From Acidobacteriota bacterium (GTDB lineage: Bacteria > Acidobacteriota > Terriglobia > Bryobacterales > Bryobacteraceae), in the NCBI GenBank assembly GCA_016213775.1, contig JACQZR010000118.1, forward strand, positions 1 to 40,677: a DNA stretch of 40,677 nucleotides, given 5' to 3'. Below the pieces are notes generated by a model that worked only from the letters and a program-made list of their open reading frames with translations, searched no databases and was not told the DNA's origin. The position numbers and the translations under genes are program-made. Below, piece by piece: positions 21,440 to 28,218 of the stretch; positions within the stretch are counted from its first letter, which is position 1, and each line of letters opens with the position of its first letter.

Positions 21440-21601
21440 ATGTGCTCCTCCCGCCATCAACACAGGCTCCGGGCGACAACGGCAACCCTGCTACTGGATG
21501 CCGGGAAGGACATAAGGAGCGTGCAGGAACTGCTCGTGGCAGCCGTGCACCGTGGCATAGACCCTCCTTGGTCTTGCCGGGCTTCGGTTGCTCAAGTGTG
21601 A
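21440..21601 (+). pseudogene. Tyrosine recombinase/integrase C-terminal relic
   Basis: Read from 21440, a short frame gives CSSRHQHRLRATTATLLLDA followed by GKDIRSVQELL. The stretch HRLRATTATLLLDAGKDIRSVQELL lines up with the HxLRHTFATxLLxxGxDIRxVQxLLGH box of XerC/XerD and integron-type tyrosine recombinases, with the box II Arg kept (HRLR), the following His replaced by Ala, and the sequence lost after ELL, before the box III His and the nucleophilic Tyr. A TAG lies just upstream in the same frame. It is a non-functional remnant 73 bp after the rpoD stop. This is the only trace of an integration enzyme in the window. Confidence 0.65.
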
Positions 21602-21656
21602 CGGCGGGCCGCCGCAATACCCTTTCCCCGGAGGTACCGCTTTCAACCGTTTAGGA

Positions 21657-22120
21657 GTGCGTGGAACAAACCTCGCGGGTTACAAATAATCGCCAGACGA
21701 GGACGTGAAAATCGCTAGTGACGGAGTCGGGAGAGTCGAGAGAGGGGAACACCTCTCTCGTGGCGTCGAACGCCCCGTTGCCGAGGTGACTGCAACGGTG
21801 AAGGCCGGTGTACTCCAAGTGGGTGCCGCCTGCGCGATCGCACTGGTGAAACTACATCAGCGGCGGCGCGGGTTGCCAATCCTGCACCGGGGGTTCAGGC
21901 CACACTAACGTTTTTTAGAGCGTGCTCGGGTGAAAGTCCGTAAAGGCCTGTTTAACCGTGTCCGGCTTGGGGAAGCTTCTTGCTGGTGATAGCGGGACCG
22001 GAGTTGAATCAGCTCCGTCGTGCGCCCGAAAATGGCGCGCGGTGAATAGCTCAACGATACAAAGCGCGAAAGCGCGAGCCGGTAAGTCTGACTGAAGACG
22101 GGGCCGAAAGGCGGCATATG
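21657..22120 (+). mobile_element. Group II intron remnant (5' part, ribozyme domain I region)
   Basis: The sequence starts with a GTGCG 5' boundary at 21657-21661 and continues with elements I know from bacterial group II intron RNA: GAGAGAGGGGAACACCTCTC at 21735-21755, CGTGGCGTCGAACGCC, CGGGTGAAAGTCCG around 21930, CAGCTCCGTCGTGCGCCCG, then AAGCGCGAAAGCGCGAGCCGG and GGGGCCGAAAGGC near 22100, the section usually found shortly before the intron-encoded protein. No reverse transcriptase frame, domain V hairpin or 3' end follows; the sequence passes into the M3 peptidase region. So this is a 5' fragment, truncated between about 22110 and 22270, and cannot splice alone. Family class is not determined. 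Confidence 0.6.
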
Positions 22121-22276
22121 GAGATTTGGCAGCCGACGGACTCATCCATGGGCACGCGCCTCTGGTATGTTGATTTCCACGGAAGCGACGAGATGCCTGC
22201 TCCCATTCGAACTACAGAGCGTCGTTCACGAGGCTCAGTATCCCGCGCGAACGAAATCTCTGGTAAGATCGCGGCT

Positions 22277-24271
22277 ATGCGTAGGTACGGCGTCCTTCTC
22301 GCCACGAGTCTATTCGTCGCCGGCAGTGGCCTGGCCGACGATGAACCTTGGCGTATGCCGGTAAGTCTAGCCGCTTGGCAGAAAGAATTTGGCGAGCAAC
22401 TGCAGACGGCGAAAGGCGCATACAAGAAGTTCTCAGCGGTCGAAGGCCGTCGTACGGTGGAAAACACCCTCGTCGTTTATGACGAGATCATCCTGCAATT
22501 GTCGCGGGCAACAGCGACCGCTCGATTGTTCCGCAATGCCCATCCTGACGCGGGTTGGCGCAAAGCGGCGGTGGAGGCAACTGCTCAAGTCGATGAATTC
22601 CGGAATGCGCTCAGTCTTGACCGGAAGGTGCACGATGCATTAGCGCAGATAGCGCAGATAGCAATCGTTCCGTCCGATGCAAAGTGGTATATCGAATGCG
22701 TTCTGGCATCGTATCGGCGCGACGGAGCGTTACAGCCGGCCTCCATCAGGGCCGAGATCGCAAAGGTTCGCACGCAGTTGACCGCACTGGAGCGGCAGTA
22801 CGGCGCAAACCTCTCCGCAAATCACCGCACCTTCTCCCTCAAGGTATCAGACCTCGACGGCGTGCCGGCGGACTTTCTAAAGCGACATTCGGCCGATGCG
22901 GAGGGCACGATCCACGTTACGAACGACACAATGGATCTCCAGGTACTCCTCGCGCGTGCACGAAACCCGGAAGTACGGCGGCAAGCGGCACTGATGCGCT
23001 GGAATCGCGGCCATCCGGAAAACGAACGCGTCGTCGCTGATCTAATTCGGATGCGTCACCAACTCGCGAAGATTTGTGGCTTCCCGAACTTTGCGGCCTA
23101 TGCGGCCGATTCTCGTATGGTCTTGACCGTGGAACGTCATCGGCAATTTCTGCAAGCTTTGGAGCGGGCATCCGAAGACGCGGCTCGGCGCGAGCTGGCC
23201 GAACTGGTCAAATTCAAGGCGATCGAGGACTCGCAAGGGAAGCCGCTCGCAGGTGAAGACGTATCGTACTATCAGAGAATTGCCCGCGAAGCGACGTTCG
23301 GTGCCGAAATCGAAGGCTCGAGAGAGTACTTCGAGTACAGCATAGTAAAGCTGTCCGTGCTCGGTACGGCGGCTACCTTATTCGGCATAGAGTTCGTCCC
23401 TCTGGAGAACCTTACACGATGGCATCCATCTGTCGAGGCCTACGAAGTGAAAGATGGCGGGCGAGTCATTGGCCGGTTCTATTTGGACATGCATTCTCGG
23501 CCGAACAAATTCGCGGGCTTCCAAAGCAGCAGCTTGCGTGCAGGTGTTTTGGGACGGCAACTTCCTGAAGTTGTACTGCTCTGCAATTTCCCGAATCCGG
23601 CGGACGGATCCGCGCTCATGGATCGATCGCAAGCGGAAATGTTCTTTCATGAGTTTGGCCACTTGCTCCATTCGATTTTTTCCGGGAAGCAACGATGGGC
23701 AGGAGCAGACACGGGTGTGGCACGGGATTTCGATGAGGCGCCTTCGCAGTTGTTGGAAGAATGGCTGCGCAATCCGGAAGTGCTCGTGCGATTCACCCGG
23801 CACTACAAGACTGGGCAACCAATGCCGCTTTCCCTCGCGAAAAAGCTGGTGCTCGCTGGACAGTTCGGCAAGGGTATCGAGGCTCGTCGCACCCTTGCGC
23901 TCTCCTGGGCCATGCTTGATATGCACGATGACACTGAACCGAGAACGGACGCGAAAGAAGTCTTTCGCACGCACTTTCAGCGCCTTGGCCTGCCGTTTGT
24001 CGAAGGCAGCCATATGGAAGAAACGGTCACTCACGTTGGGGCACGCTCCTACGCGGCGACGTACTACACTTATCTCTGGTCACTTATGATCGCCAAGGAC
24101 CTCTTTACCCGTTTCGATCCTAATGACCTGTTATCGCCTAAGATTGCGGGCGAGTTACGGCGGAAGATTCTGGAAAAAGGCGGGACAGAACCTTCGGGGA
24201 AACTAGTGCAGGATTTCCTCGGCCGTCCGTTTAATGAAAAGGCCTATCAGCACTGGCTCTCATCGAATTGA
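22277..24271 (+). CDS. M3 family zinc metallopeptidase (thimet oligopeptidase-like), exported
   Basis: A 664-residue peptidase with a signal peptide (MRRYGVLLATSLFVAGSGLA). The zinc site is HEFGHLLHS at residues 458-466 (H458, E459, H462), with the third ligand E487 in FDEAPSQLLEEW. The C-terminal substrate loop region includes GSHMEETVTHVGARSYAATY. The helical N-terminal lobe and length fit the M3A/M3B oligopeptidases, which cut short peptides in a deep channel; a periplasmic location is inferred from the signal. The frame is open upstream to 22118, but that part is intron remnant. The preferred ATG has TAAGAT 8 bp upstream and no ribosome binding motif. It is the only intact gene in the island and its third-position usage looks less G/C-biased than that of dnaG-rpoD. 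Confidence 0.83.
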   Translation: MRRYGVLLATSLFVAGSGLADDEPWRMPVSLAAWQKEFGEQLQTAKGAYKKFSAVEGRRTVENTLVVYDEIILQLSRATATARLFRNAHPDAGWRKAAVEATAQVDEFRNALSLDRKVHDALAQIAQIAIVPSDAKWYIECVLASYRRDGALQPASIRAEIAKVRTQLTALERQYGANLSANHRTFSLKVSDLDGVPADFLKRHSADAEGTIHVTNDTMDLQVLLARARNPEVRRQAALMRWNRGHPENERVVADLIRMRHQLAKICGFPNFAAYAADSRMVLTVERHRQFLQALERASEDAARRELAELVKFKAIEDSQGKPLAGEDVSYYQRIAREATFGAEIEGSREYFEYSIVKLSVLGTAATLFGIEFVPLENLTRWHPSVEAYEVKDGGRVIGRFYLDMHSRPNKFAGFQSSSLRAGVLGRQLPEVVLLCNFPNPADGSALMDRSQAEMFFHEFGHLLHSIFSGKQRWAGADTGVARDFDEAPSQLLEEWLRNPEVLVRFTRHYKTGQPMPLSLAKKLVLAGQFGKGIEARRTLALSWAMLDMHDDTEPRTDAKEVFRTHFQRLGLPFVEGSHMEETVTHVGARSYAATYYTYLWSLMIAKDLFTRFDPNDLLSPKIAGELRRKILEKGGTEPSGKLVQDFLGRPFNEKAYQHWLSSN

Positions 24272-24496
24272 AAGAGGGCAACACGGCGTTGATGCACAGC
24301 CGATCCAATTGCGGACACACTCGTGCGTGTATGGAGTCTCTGAGCTGCCGTCGGTCGTGGCGATCCTGTTCCCCCGCTTTTGAATGCAATCGTATTCACG
24401 AGAAGCATTTGCTTCGGCTCGATCAGGAGCGTCCTTACGCTGCGAGAGTTCGAAATGCGTCCATGATGGGGAGCCGAAGCTGCAGCACGGTCGATC

Positions 24497-24847
24497 TTCG
24501 AGCATTCTGTCGTTCTGGATAAGTTCATTGGTGACGGTGTCATGGCACTGTTCGTTCCCCAGAACCACGGCGACGAAGGAAAAGAGGATGCTAAGAACGC
24601 CGTTTGCGCGGCGGTCAAGATGGACGACGAGTTCAACAAACTGAGGTGCAGCATGCACACAGGAGAAGCTCTGGCCGGCAATGTTGGCACTGACTTTCGC
24701 CACCAGTTTACCGCTCTCGGACCGCATGTGAACCTCGCTGCCAGGATTGAAAGGAGTGCCAACTCGGGTCAAATACTTTGTTTCACAGACGACCGAAGCC
24801 CGGGTCCGGGATTGCTTGTGATGAAGCACGAAATGGGCCAAAATTAA
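24497..24847 (+). pseudogene. Class III adenylate/guanylate cyclase catalytic-domain relic
   Basis: From 24497 the frame reads FEHSVVLDKFIGDGVMALFV, a core cyclase segment with the metal-binding aspartate of the GDGVMA motif, then AKNAVCAAVKMDDEFNKL, MHTGEALAGNVGTDFRHQFT and ALGPHVNLAARIERSANSGQ, which are the central and C-terminal strands of the class III cyclase homology domain. The upstream third of the domain, including the first catalytic aspartate, is missing and no start codon precedes the conserved part. After ILCFTDD the sequence loses homology and ends at a TAA. Residues that survive are well conserved, so decay is recent or the piece was carried in as a fragment. The 225 bp before it (24272-24496) show nothing recognisable. 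Confidence 0.75.
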
Positions 24848-24925
24848 GAACATTCCTGGGACGTATCGAATATTCTCGCTTCAATCGACGAACCTCCAAG
24901 TCCAGGCGCCGCGACGCGTGTGTCC

Positions 24926-25132
24926 ACGCTCAGCCCGCGCGAAGAGAAAACCATCAAGATGCGCTTCGGCCTCCAGGACGGTAGTGAGCACACTTTGGAA
25001 GAGGTTGGCCAGCACTTCGCCGTCACCCGCGAACGCATCCGCCAGATCGAAGCCAAAGCCCTGCGCAAGCTCCGCCACCCCAGCCGGTCCCACCGTCTTC
25101 GCGCCTTCCTGGAAGCCAATCACCAGGAATAG
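24926..25132 (+). pseudogene. Partial second copy of the rpoD 3' end (sigma region 4)
   Basis: An in-frame 68-codon copy of the sigma-70 C-terminus, [20 protein letters not shown] to FLEANHQE, ending in TAG. It differs from the chromosomal rpoD product at one residue (T for I in EEK-T/I-IKMRF). Across the first 81 bp 15 bases differ, 14 of them synonymous; across the last 125 bp only one differs. Upstream of 24926 homology stops. A short start (GTG 24920) would give a 70-residue region-4 peptide without region 2, so a working sigma factor is excluded. It forms the right border of the island and ends 72 bp before the antitoxin gene. Confidence 0.9.
25007..25131 (+). repeat. Right copy of the 125-bp direct repeat (att-like)
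   Basis: Matches 21242-21366 at 124 of 125 positions and stops matching at the third base of the stop codon (TAG here, TAA in rpoD). It lies at the junction between the island and the downstream toxin-antitoxin genes. Confidence 0.95.
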
Positions 25133-25179
25133 CCCTCGCCCGGATCTGGGCAGATGCGGCGTTTAAGTCAGATAAAGCA

Positions 25180-25199
25180 TATAATGGGCTTTGGGAGGG
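25180..25199 (+). promoter_or_regulatory. -10 element and RBS of the antitoxin-PIN operon
   Basis: A perfect TATAAT at 25180-25185 lies 19 bp before the preferred start at 25205, with GGGAGGG at 25193-25199 as ribosome binding motif 5 bp before the ATG. No convincing -35 is seen. Placement just past the rpoD copy suggests this promoter belongs to the chromosomal side of the junction. Confidence 0.5.
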
Positions 25200-25204
25200 C
25201 GACC

Positions 25205-25669
25205 ATGCTTCGTAAGCAAGAGGCCGAAGTTCCGCTGGCGATCTCGGATGCAGACCAGAAACAGGTGCTGGAACTCTACCAGAAGATCCAGAGAAGCCGC
25301 GCCAAGCTGGTAGGCCCGGATGGCAAGACGCAGAACCTTCCACTCTCACTCTACGAGTTCCTCGTCAAACTGATCGCGGATCTGTGCGAGGGCCAGTCCG
25401 TCGCCATCATCCAAAACGACGCGCAACTCACTACGGTGGAGAGCGCGCGGATGCTTGGCGTCTCGCGCCAGTTCCTGATCAAACTCCTGGAGAGCGGCGA
25501 CATCCCACATCACATGGTCGGGACGCACCGCCGCATATATGTGCGCGACCTGCTGGCGTACAAAGCCAAACGGGATTCCAACCGGCGCAAGATCCTCGAT
25601 GACCTGACTCGGGCCGAAGCCGAGGATGGTCTCTACGATCTGGAGCCGCCGGATGATCGGACAGAGTAA
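25205..25669 (+). CDS. Antitoxin with excisionase-type helix-turn-helix domain
   Basis: A 154-residue protein. The N-terminal half (VPLAISDADQKQVLELYQKI, LVGPDGKTQNLPLSLYEFLV) and the C-terminal winged HTH (QLTTVESARMLGVSRQFLIK followed by LLESGDIPHHMVGTHRRIYV) match the MerR/excisionase-domain antitoxins paired with PIN toxins. The HTH would bind the operon promoter; the acidic C-terminus (TRAEAEDGLYDLEPPDDRTE) is the likely toxin-binding part. The start at 25205 was chosen for GGGAGGG upstream and because upstream codons lack homology. Its stop overlaps the PIN gene start by 17 bp, so they are an operon. The protein appears intact although the toxin is not. Confidence 0.8.
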   Translation: MLRKQEAEVPLAISDADQKQVLELYQKIQRSRAKLVGPDGKTQNLPLSLYEFLVKLIADLCEGQSVAIIQNDAQLTTVESARMLGVSRQFLIKLLESGDIPHHMVGTHRRIYVRDLLAYKAKRDSNRRKILDDLTRAEAEDGLYDLEPPDDRTE

Positions 25670-26201
25670 CCAGTACATCGCGGTCCTCGACACCTGCGTG
25701 CTCGCACCGATGCCGCTGTGCGACACGCTGCTGCGCCTCGCCGAGGAGCCCGCGTTTTACGTTCCGAAGTGGTCCCGCGACATTCTGCGCGAGCTTCGGT
25801 CCACACTGGAACGGATGGGGTACACGCCCGCGCAAGCCCACCGGCGGATCGTCGCCATGGAATCCGCCTTCGAAGATGCCAACGTTGCCGGCTACGAAAG
25901 TCTCGTGGCGCAATGACGAATGACCCAAAGGATCGCCACGTCCTTGCGACTGCGGTGCGTTGCCGCGCGCACGCTATCATTACGCACAACGTGAAACATT
26001 TCCCGCCGCAAGCGACGAAGCCGTATGACCTCGACATCCTGACTCCGGATGACTTCCTCGTACACGAGATCCACTTCAATGAGGAACTAATGTTGGATAA
26101 GCTGGCCGCCCAGGCCGCCGCGCGGAAGATTTCGCTGGAAGCTCTTTTCGTACCGGCTGGAACGCACGGCGCCTCACGCCATCAGATTGCTTCGCCGGTG
26201 A
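25653..26201 (+). pseudogene. PIN-domain toxin with two compensating frameshifts
   Basis: The first part (25653-25916) gives YIAVLDTCVLAPMPLCDTLL with the first catalytic Asp, then RDILRELRSTLERMG with the mid Glu, and ends SLVAQ at a TGA. The next conserved part starts at ATG 25913 (ATGA overlap) in another frame: MTNDPKDRHVLATAVRCRAH, carrying the later acidic residues, through KPYDLDILTPDDFLV to about 26140. A second shift there returns to the original frame for LFSYRLERTAPHAIRLLRR and a TGA at 26199-26201. PIN toxins are magnesium-dependent RNases. One missing base near 25912 and one extra near 26141 explain everything. It is probably inactive; reinitiation at the ATGA could give two half-domains, which I consider less likely. 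Confidence 0.8.
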
Positions 26202-26288
26202 GGTACAAAGGGAATTCGGCCGGTGGATGCGCTCTGTTGCTTCTTCGCGGCTTCTGTCCTCTCTTGTTTAGCCGCCCACTGTACAGCG

Positions 26289-26891
26289 TCAGTACCACTG
26301 CTCCACCAGGTGATGGATCTCTTCCGGCACCAGGTGCCGCCACTCGGCCTGTCGTGCCAACCGCTCCCTCACCTCAGTGGAAGACACTTCCTCCCAATCG
26401 CCCTCTAACGCCAGTGGCTCGATGGCATGAGCAAGATGCTCCGGTGCCGCCAATGCCCCGCCGCGCGCGGCCACCAGCAACTCGTACTCCCGCAACTGCT
26501 CCTCAATGGACGGGGCGCCCGTGTAATCCCACCCGATGATCCGTTCCGCCGCATCGCGCCCGCAGACGAATCGAACCCGGACGTCTTCCCCGTAGCACTC
26601 CCGGCATTCCCGCGCGATCTCCAGAAACAGCCCTCCCTCGGAGATTCCGATCGAATGTGCCGGTTTAGCCGCCGTCGCCGCACGCAGCATTTCCACGCGC
26701 TGATCCAGGCCGATATCCCCATACAGCTTATGCGGGAATCGTACCGGCAACACGAGCAGAACCTCGTCCGCCGCGCCCGCATTCAGAGCCGCTTCAGCCA
26801 ACGCAAGATGCGCGAGGGTCGGCGGATGGAACGCTCCGGAAAGCACCGCCACGGCCCGCGGAGCGCCTTCGGCTTTCTGAACAAACCGCAT
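26289..26891 (-). CDS. Nicotinate/nicotinamide-nucleotide adenylyltransferase-like protein
   Basis: A 200-residue nucleotidyltransferase-fold protein. The N-terminal motif VAVLSGAFHPPTLAHLALAE has the G-x-F-x-P-x(2)-x-G/A-H arrangement of the HxGH superfamily (here TLAH), and EEVSSTEVRERL near the C-terminus is the ISSTxxR motif that binds ATP phosphates. RFVCGRDAAERIIGWDY supplies the central strand and helix. NadD/NadR-type enzymes join NMN or NaMN to AMP to make NAD precursors; the substrate preference cannot be read, and the sequence is less typical than standard NadD. The glycine of HxGH is replaced by Ala. It lies antisense to the tail of the PIN relic, 87 bp apart, and 21 bp from the divergent zinc-ribbon gene. 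Confidence 0.7.
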   Translation of the reverse strand: MRFVQKAEGAPRAVAVLSGAFHPPTLAHLALAEAALNAGAADEVLLVLPVRFPHKLYGDIGLDQRVEMLRAATAAKPAHSIGISEGGLFLEIARECRECYGEDVRVRFVCGRDAAERIIGWDYTGAPSIEEQLREYELLVAARGGALAAPEHLAHAIEPLALEGDWEEVSSTEVRERLARQAEWRHLVPEEIHHLVEQWY

Positions 26892-26912
26892 GTGTCAAGA
26901 TATTAGCAAGAC

Positions 26913-27740
26913 ATGTTTAGCTGGATCTGTCCAAAGTGCGGAGCGGAAGTGCCGCCCTCAGAAGTCGACTGCCCGCGTTGCGCCAAGATGGCCGCTCCCC
27001 CGCCTCCTCCGGTAGTGCAGGCACCCGCGCCGGTTGCCGCGACGCCACAGCCGCCGGCGCCGCCGCAAGGCTACGCCCCGCCCAGGACCTACGCGCCTCC
27101 GCAGGCCTACGCCCCGCCACAATCCTACACGCCGCCTGCTGTAACACAACCGCCGCCGCCTCCGCCCGTACAGGCTGGGCCCGTTGCACCTCCGCCACCC
27201 GAAGCGCCATCACGCGTCCAAGGTTGGGAAACACCTGCGCCGCATTACGCCGCGCCCGCGAATCTGCCGCCCATTAAGGAAGGCATGCCTGCCTGGATCG
27301 TGGTTGCTCTGGTGGCGCTTGTTCTGATCGCCGCCATGTGGGCGGGCATCCGGTTGATGGACAAGCCCCAGTCGCTGGCTGCCACTTCCGCCATACCAAC
27401 CCCTGAGCCCGCCAAAGGAATGGGATCATCGCCGTTCGCTAAGCACATCGAAGTCAGCGGCCTTCGAGTTACCGAGAACGCCAAAAAGAAGCTCGAAGTG
27501 CACATGGTTGTGGTGAACCACTCCGCCGCCGACCTTCCCGATCTCAATCTCAACGTCGTTCTGCGTGTCGCCAATGCTGCTTCCGGGTCCGACCCGATCA
27601 CCGAGTTCACCGTCAAGCTACCAGCCCTCGCCGGTTTCGAAGCGCGCGACATCAAGGCCGAGGCGGCTACAAAATTGCGCGCTTATGAGTTTCCTGATTG
27701 GCAATTTCTGAAACCAGAGTTCGAAGTCCTTTCTCAGTAA
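26913..27740 (+). CDS. Zinc-ribbon membrane protein with proline-rich linker
   Basis: A 275-residue protein of unknown function. A zinc ribbon at residues 5-25 (CPKCGAEVPPSEVDCPRC) is followed by a long Pro/Ala/Tyr-rich linker to about 120, including three near-repeats of YAPP(R/Q)xYAPPQ, then one transmembrane helix (about 128-147, WIVVALVALVLIAAMWAGI) and an extracytoplasmic domain of about 120 residues (HIEVSGLRVTENAKKKLEVH to FLKPEFEVLSQ) that looks like an FxLYD/NPCBM-type beta sandwich. Topology suggests a cytoplasmic zinc ribbon with an outer domain, a layout seen in envelope sensing or scaffold proteins. No enzyme motif is present. Its 3' end overlaps the convergent SRPBCC gene by 74 bp. 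Confidence 0.7.
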   Translation: MFSWICPKCGAEVPPSEVDCPRCAKMAAPPPPPVVQAPAPVAATPQPPAPPQGYAPPRTYAPPQAYAPPQSYTPPAVTQPPPPPPVQAGPVAPPPPEAPSRVQGWETPAPHYAAPANLPPIKEGMPAWIVVALVALVLIAAMWAGIRLMDKPQSLAATSAIPTPEPAKGMGSSPFAKHIEVSGLRVTENAKKKLEVHMVVVNHSAADLPDLNLNVVLRVANAASGSDPITEFTVKLPALAGFEARDIKAEAATKLRAYEFPDWQFLKPEFEVLSQ

Positions 27741-28218
27741 TCGACGGCTCCGTCCATTTCGCATTGCCGCCGGCCAGCCATTCGTTCAACGTCATCTGCC
27801 GGTAGCGGAAAACATCCTTCAACTGCGTCGCGATGCTGACCCTGTGTGCCATCCGCCCAATCCAGCCCATCGGCAACGTGTAATCCACTTCATCCGTTAC
27901 GAGCGTGCCTTGTTCCGTTGGATGAAACGTATGTTTGTGACGCCAGAACCGGTACGGCCCCTTGACCATCAAATCCACGAACAGAAACGGGGGCTCATAA
28001 TCGGTGATGAGCGAACGCCACCGCATCGGCAGGCCGTTCCACCGGTATTCGTAATCGAAGACGGCGTCAAGGCGCATCCGTGGTTCCGCGGTCAGCATCT
28101 TGAACCTCACCCAGGGCGGAGTGATCCTGGCCAGATTCGCAGGATCTTCAAAGACGCGGAAAGTCTCCTGCACCGACGTCGGAGTCCACATCTGCGTCTT
28201 GAGTGTGTAGATACTCAT
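27667..28218 (-). CDS. SRPBCC (START-like) ligand-binding protein
   Basis: A 183-residue protein starting MSIYTLKTQMWTPTSVQETF. The pattern 'xVFxFFxDPxNLxRITPPWxxF' followed by beta strands (RWRSLITDYEPPFLFVDLMV, GPYRFWRHKHTFHPTEQGTL) and the late segment VTDEVDYTLPMGWIGRMAHR is that of the SRPBCC/cyclase-dehydrase superfamily often annotated as cell-division-inhibitor-related or YfcH-linked proteins. They bind hydrophobic ligands in a helix-grip cavity; the ligand here is unknown. The ATG overlaps the stop of the TPR membrane protein as ATGA, so translation is coupled. A longer frame from 28260 exists but would run into the upstream gene without adding homology. Confidence 0.75.
   Translation of the reverse strand: MSIYTLKTQMWTPTSVQETFRVFEDPANLARITPPWVRFKMLTAEPRMRLDAVFDYEYRWNGLPMRWRSLITDYEPPFLFVDLMVKGPYRFWRHKHTFHPTEQGTLVTDEVDYTLPMGWIGRMAHRVSIATQLKDVFRYRQMTLNEWLAGGNAKWTEPSITEKGLRTLVSEIANQETHKRAIL

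Larger units (their letters stand above)
21368..25132. mobile_element. Putative integrated element (remnant) at the rpoD 3' end
   Basis: A 3.77 kb island bounded on the left by the true rpoD 3' end and on the right by a second copy of that end. In order it holds a decayed tyrosine-recombinase C-terminus, a group II intron 5' fragment, an intact M3 metallopeptidase gene, a class III cyclase relic and the partial rpoD copy. The arrangement is what site-specific integration into the 3' end of a gene leaves when the incoming element carries its own version of that end. No intact integrase, excisionase or replication gene remains, so it would be non-autonomous. Alternatives are a decayed second rpoD locus or a segmental duplication followed by insertions. 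Confidence 0.55.

Noticed and set aside
21925-21960. Group II intron domain V at CGGGTGAAAGTCCG
   Set aside because: The flanks do not pair as the 34-nt domain V hairpin requires; similar GGTGAAAGTCC stretches occur in domain I.
22118-22276. N-terminal extension of the M3 peptidase
   Set aside because: These 53 codons overlap the intron remnant and would put the signal peptide in the middle of the protein.
24920-25132. Small functional sigma factor
   Set aside because: Only region 4 is encoded, with no core-binding region 2. A 70-residue peptide could at most be an anti-sigma-like decoy, for which there is no evidence.
25905-25920. Programmed ribosomal frameshift in the PIN gene
   Set aside because: No slippery heptamer is present, and a second shift near 26141 would be needed to finish the protein, so decay is simpler.
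26202-26539. C-terminal extension of the PIN toxin in the shifted frame
   Set aside because: It runs antisense through nadD and lacks homology; the conserved C-terminus LERTAPHAIRLLRR is in the other frame and stops at 26201.
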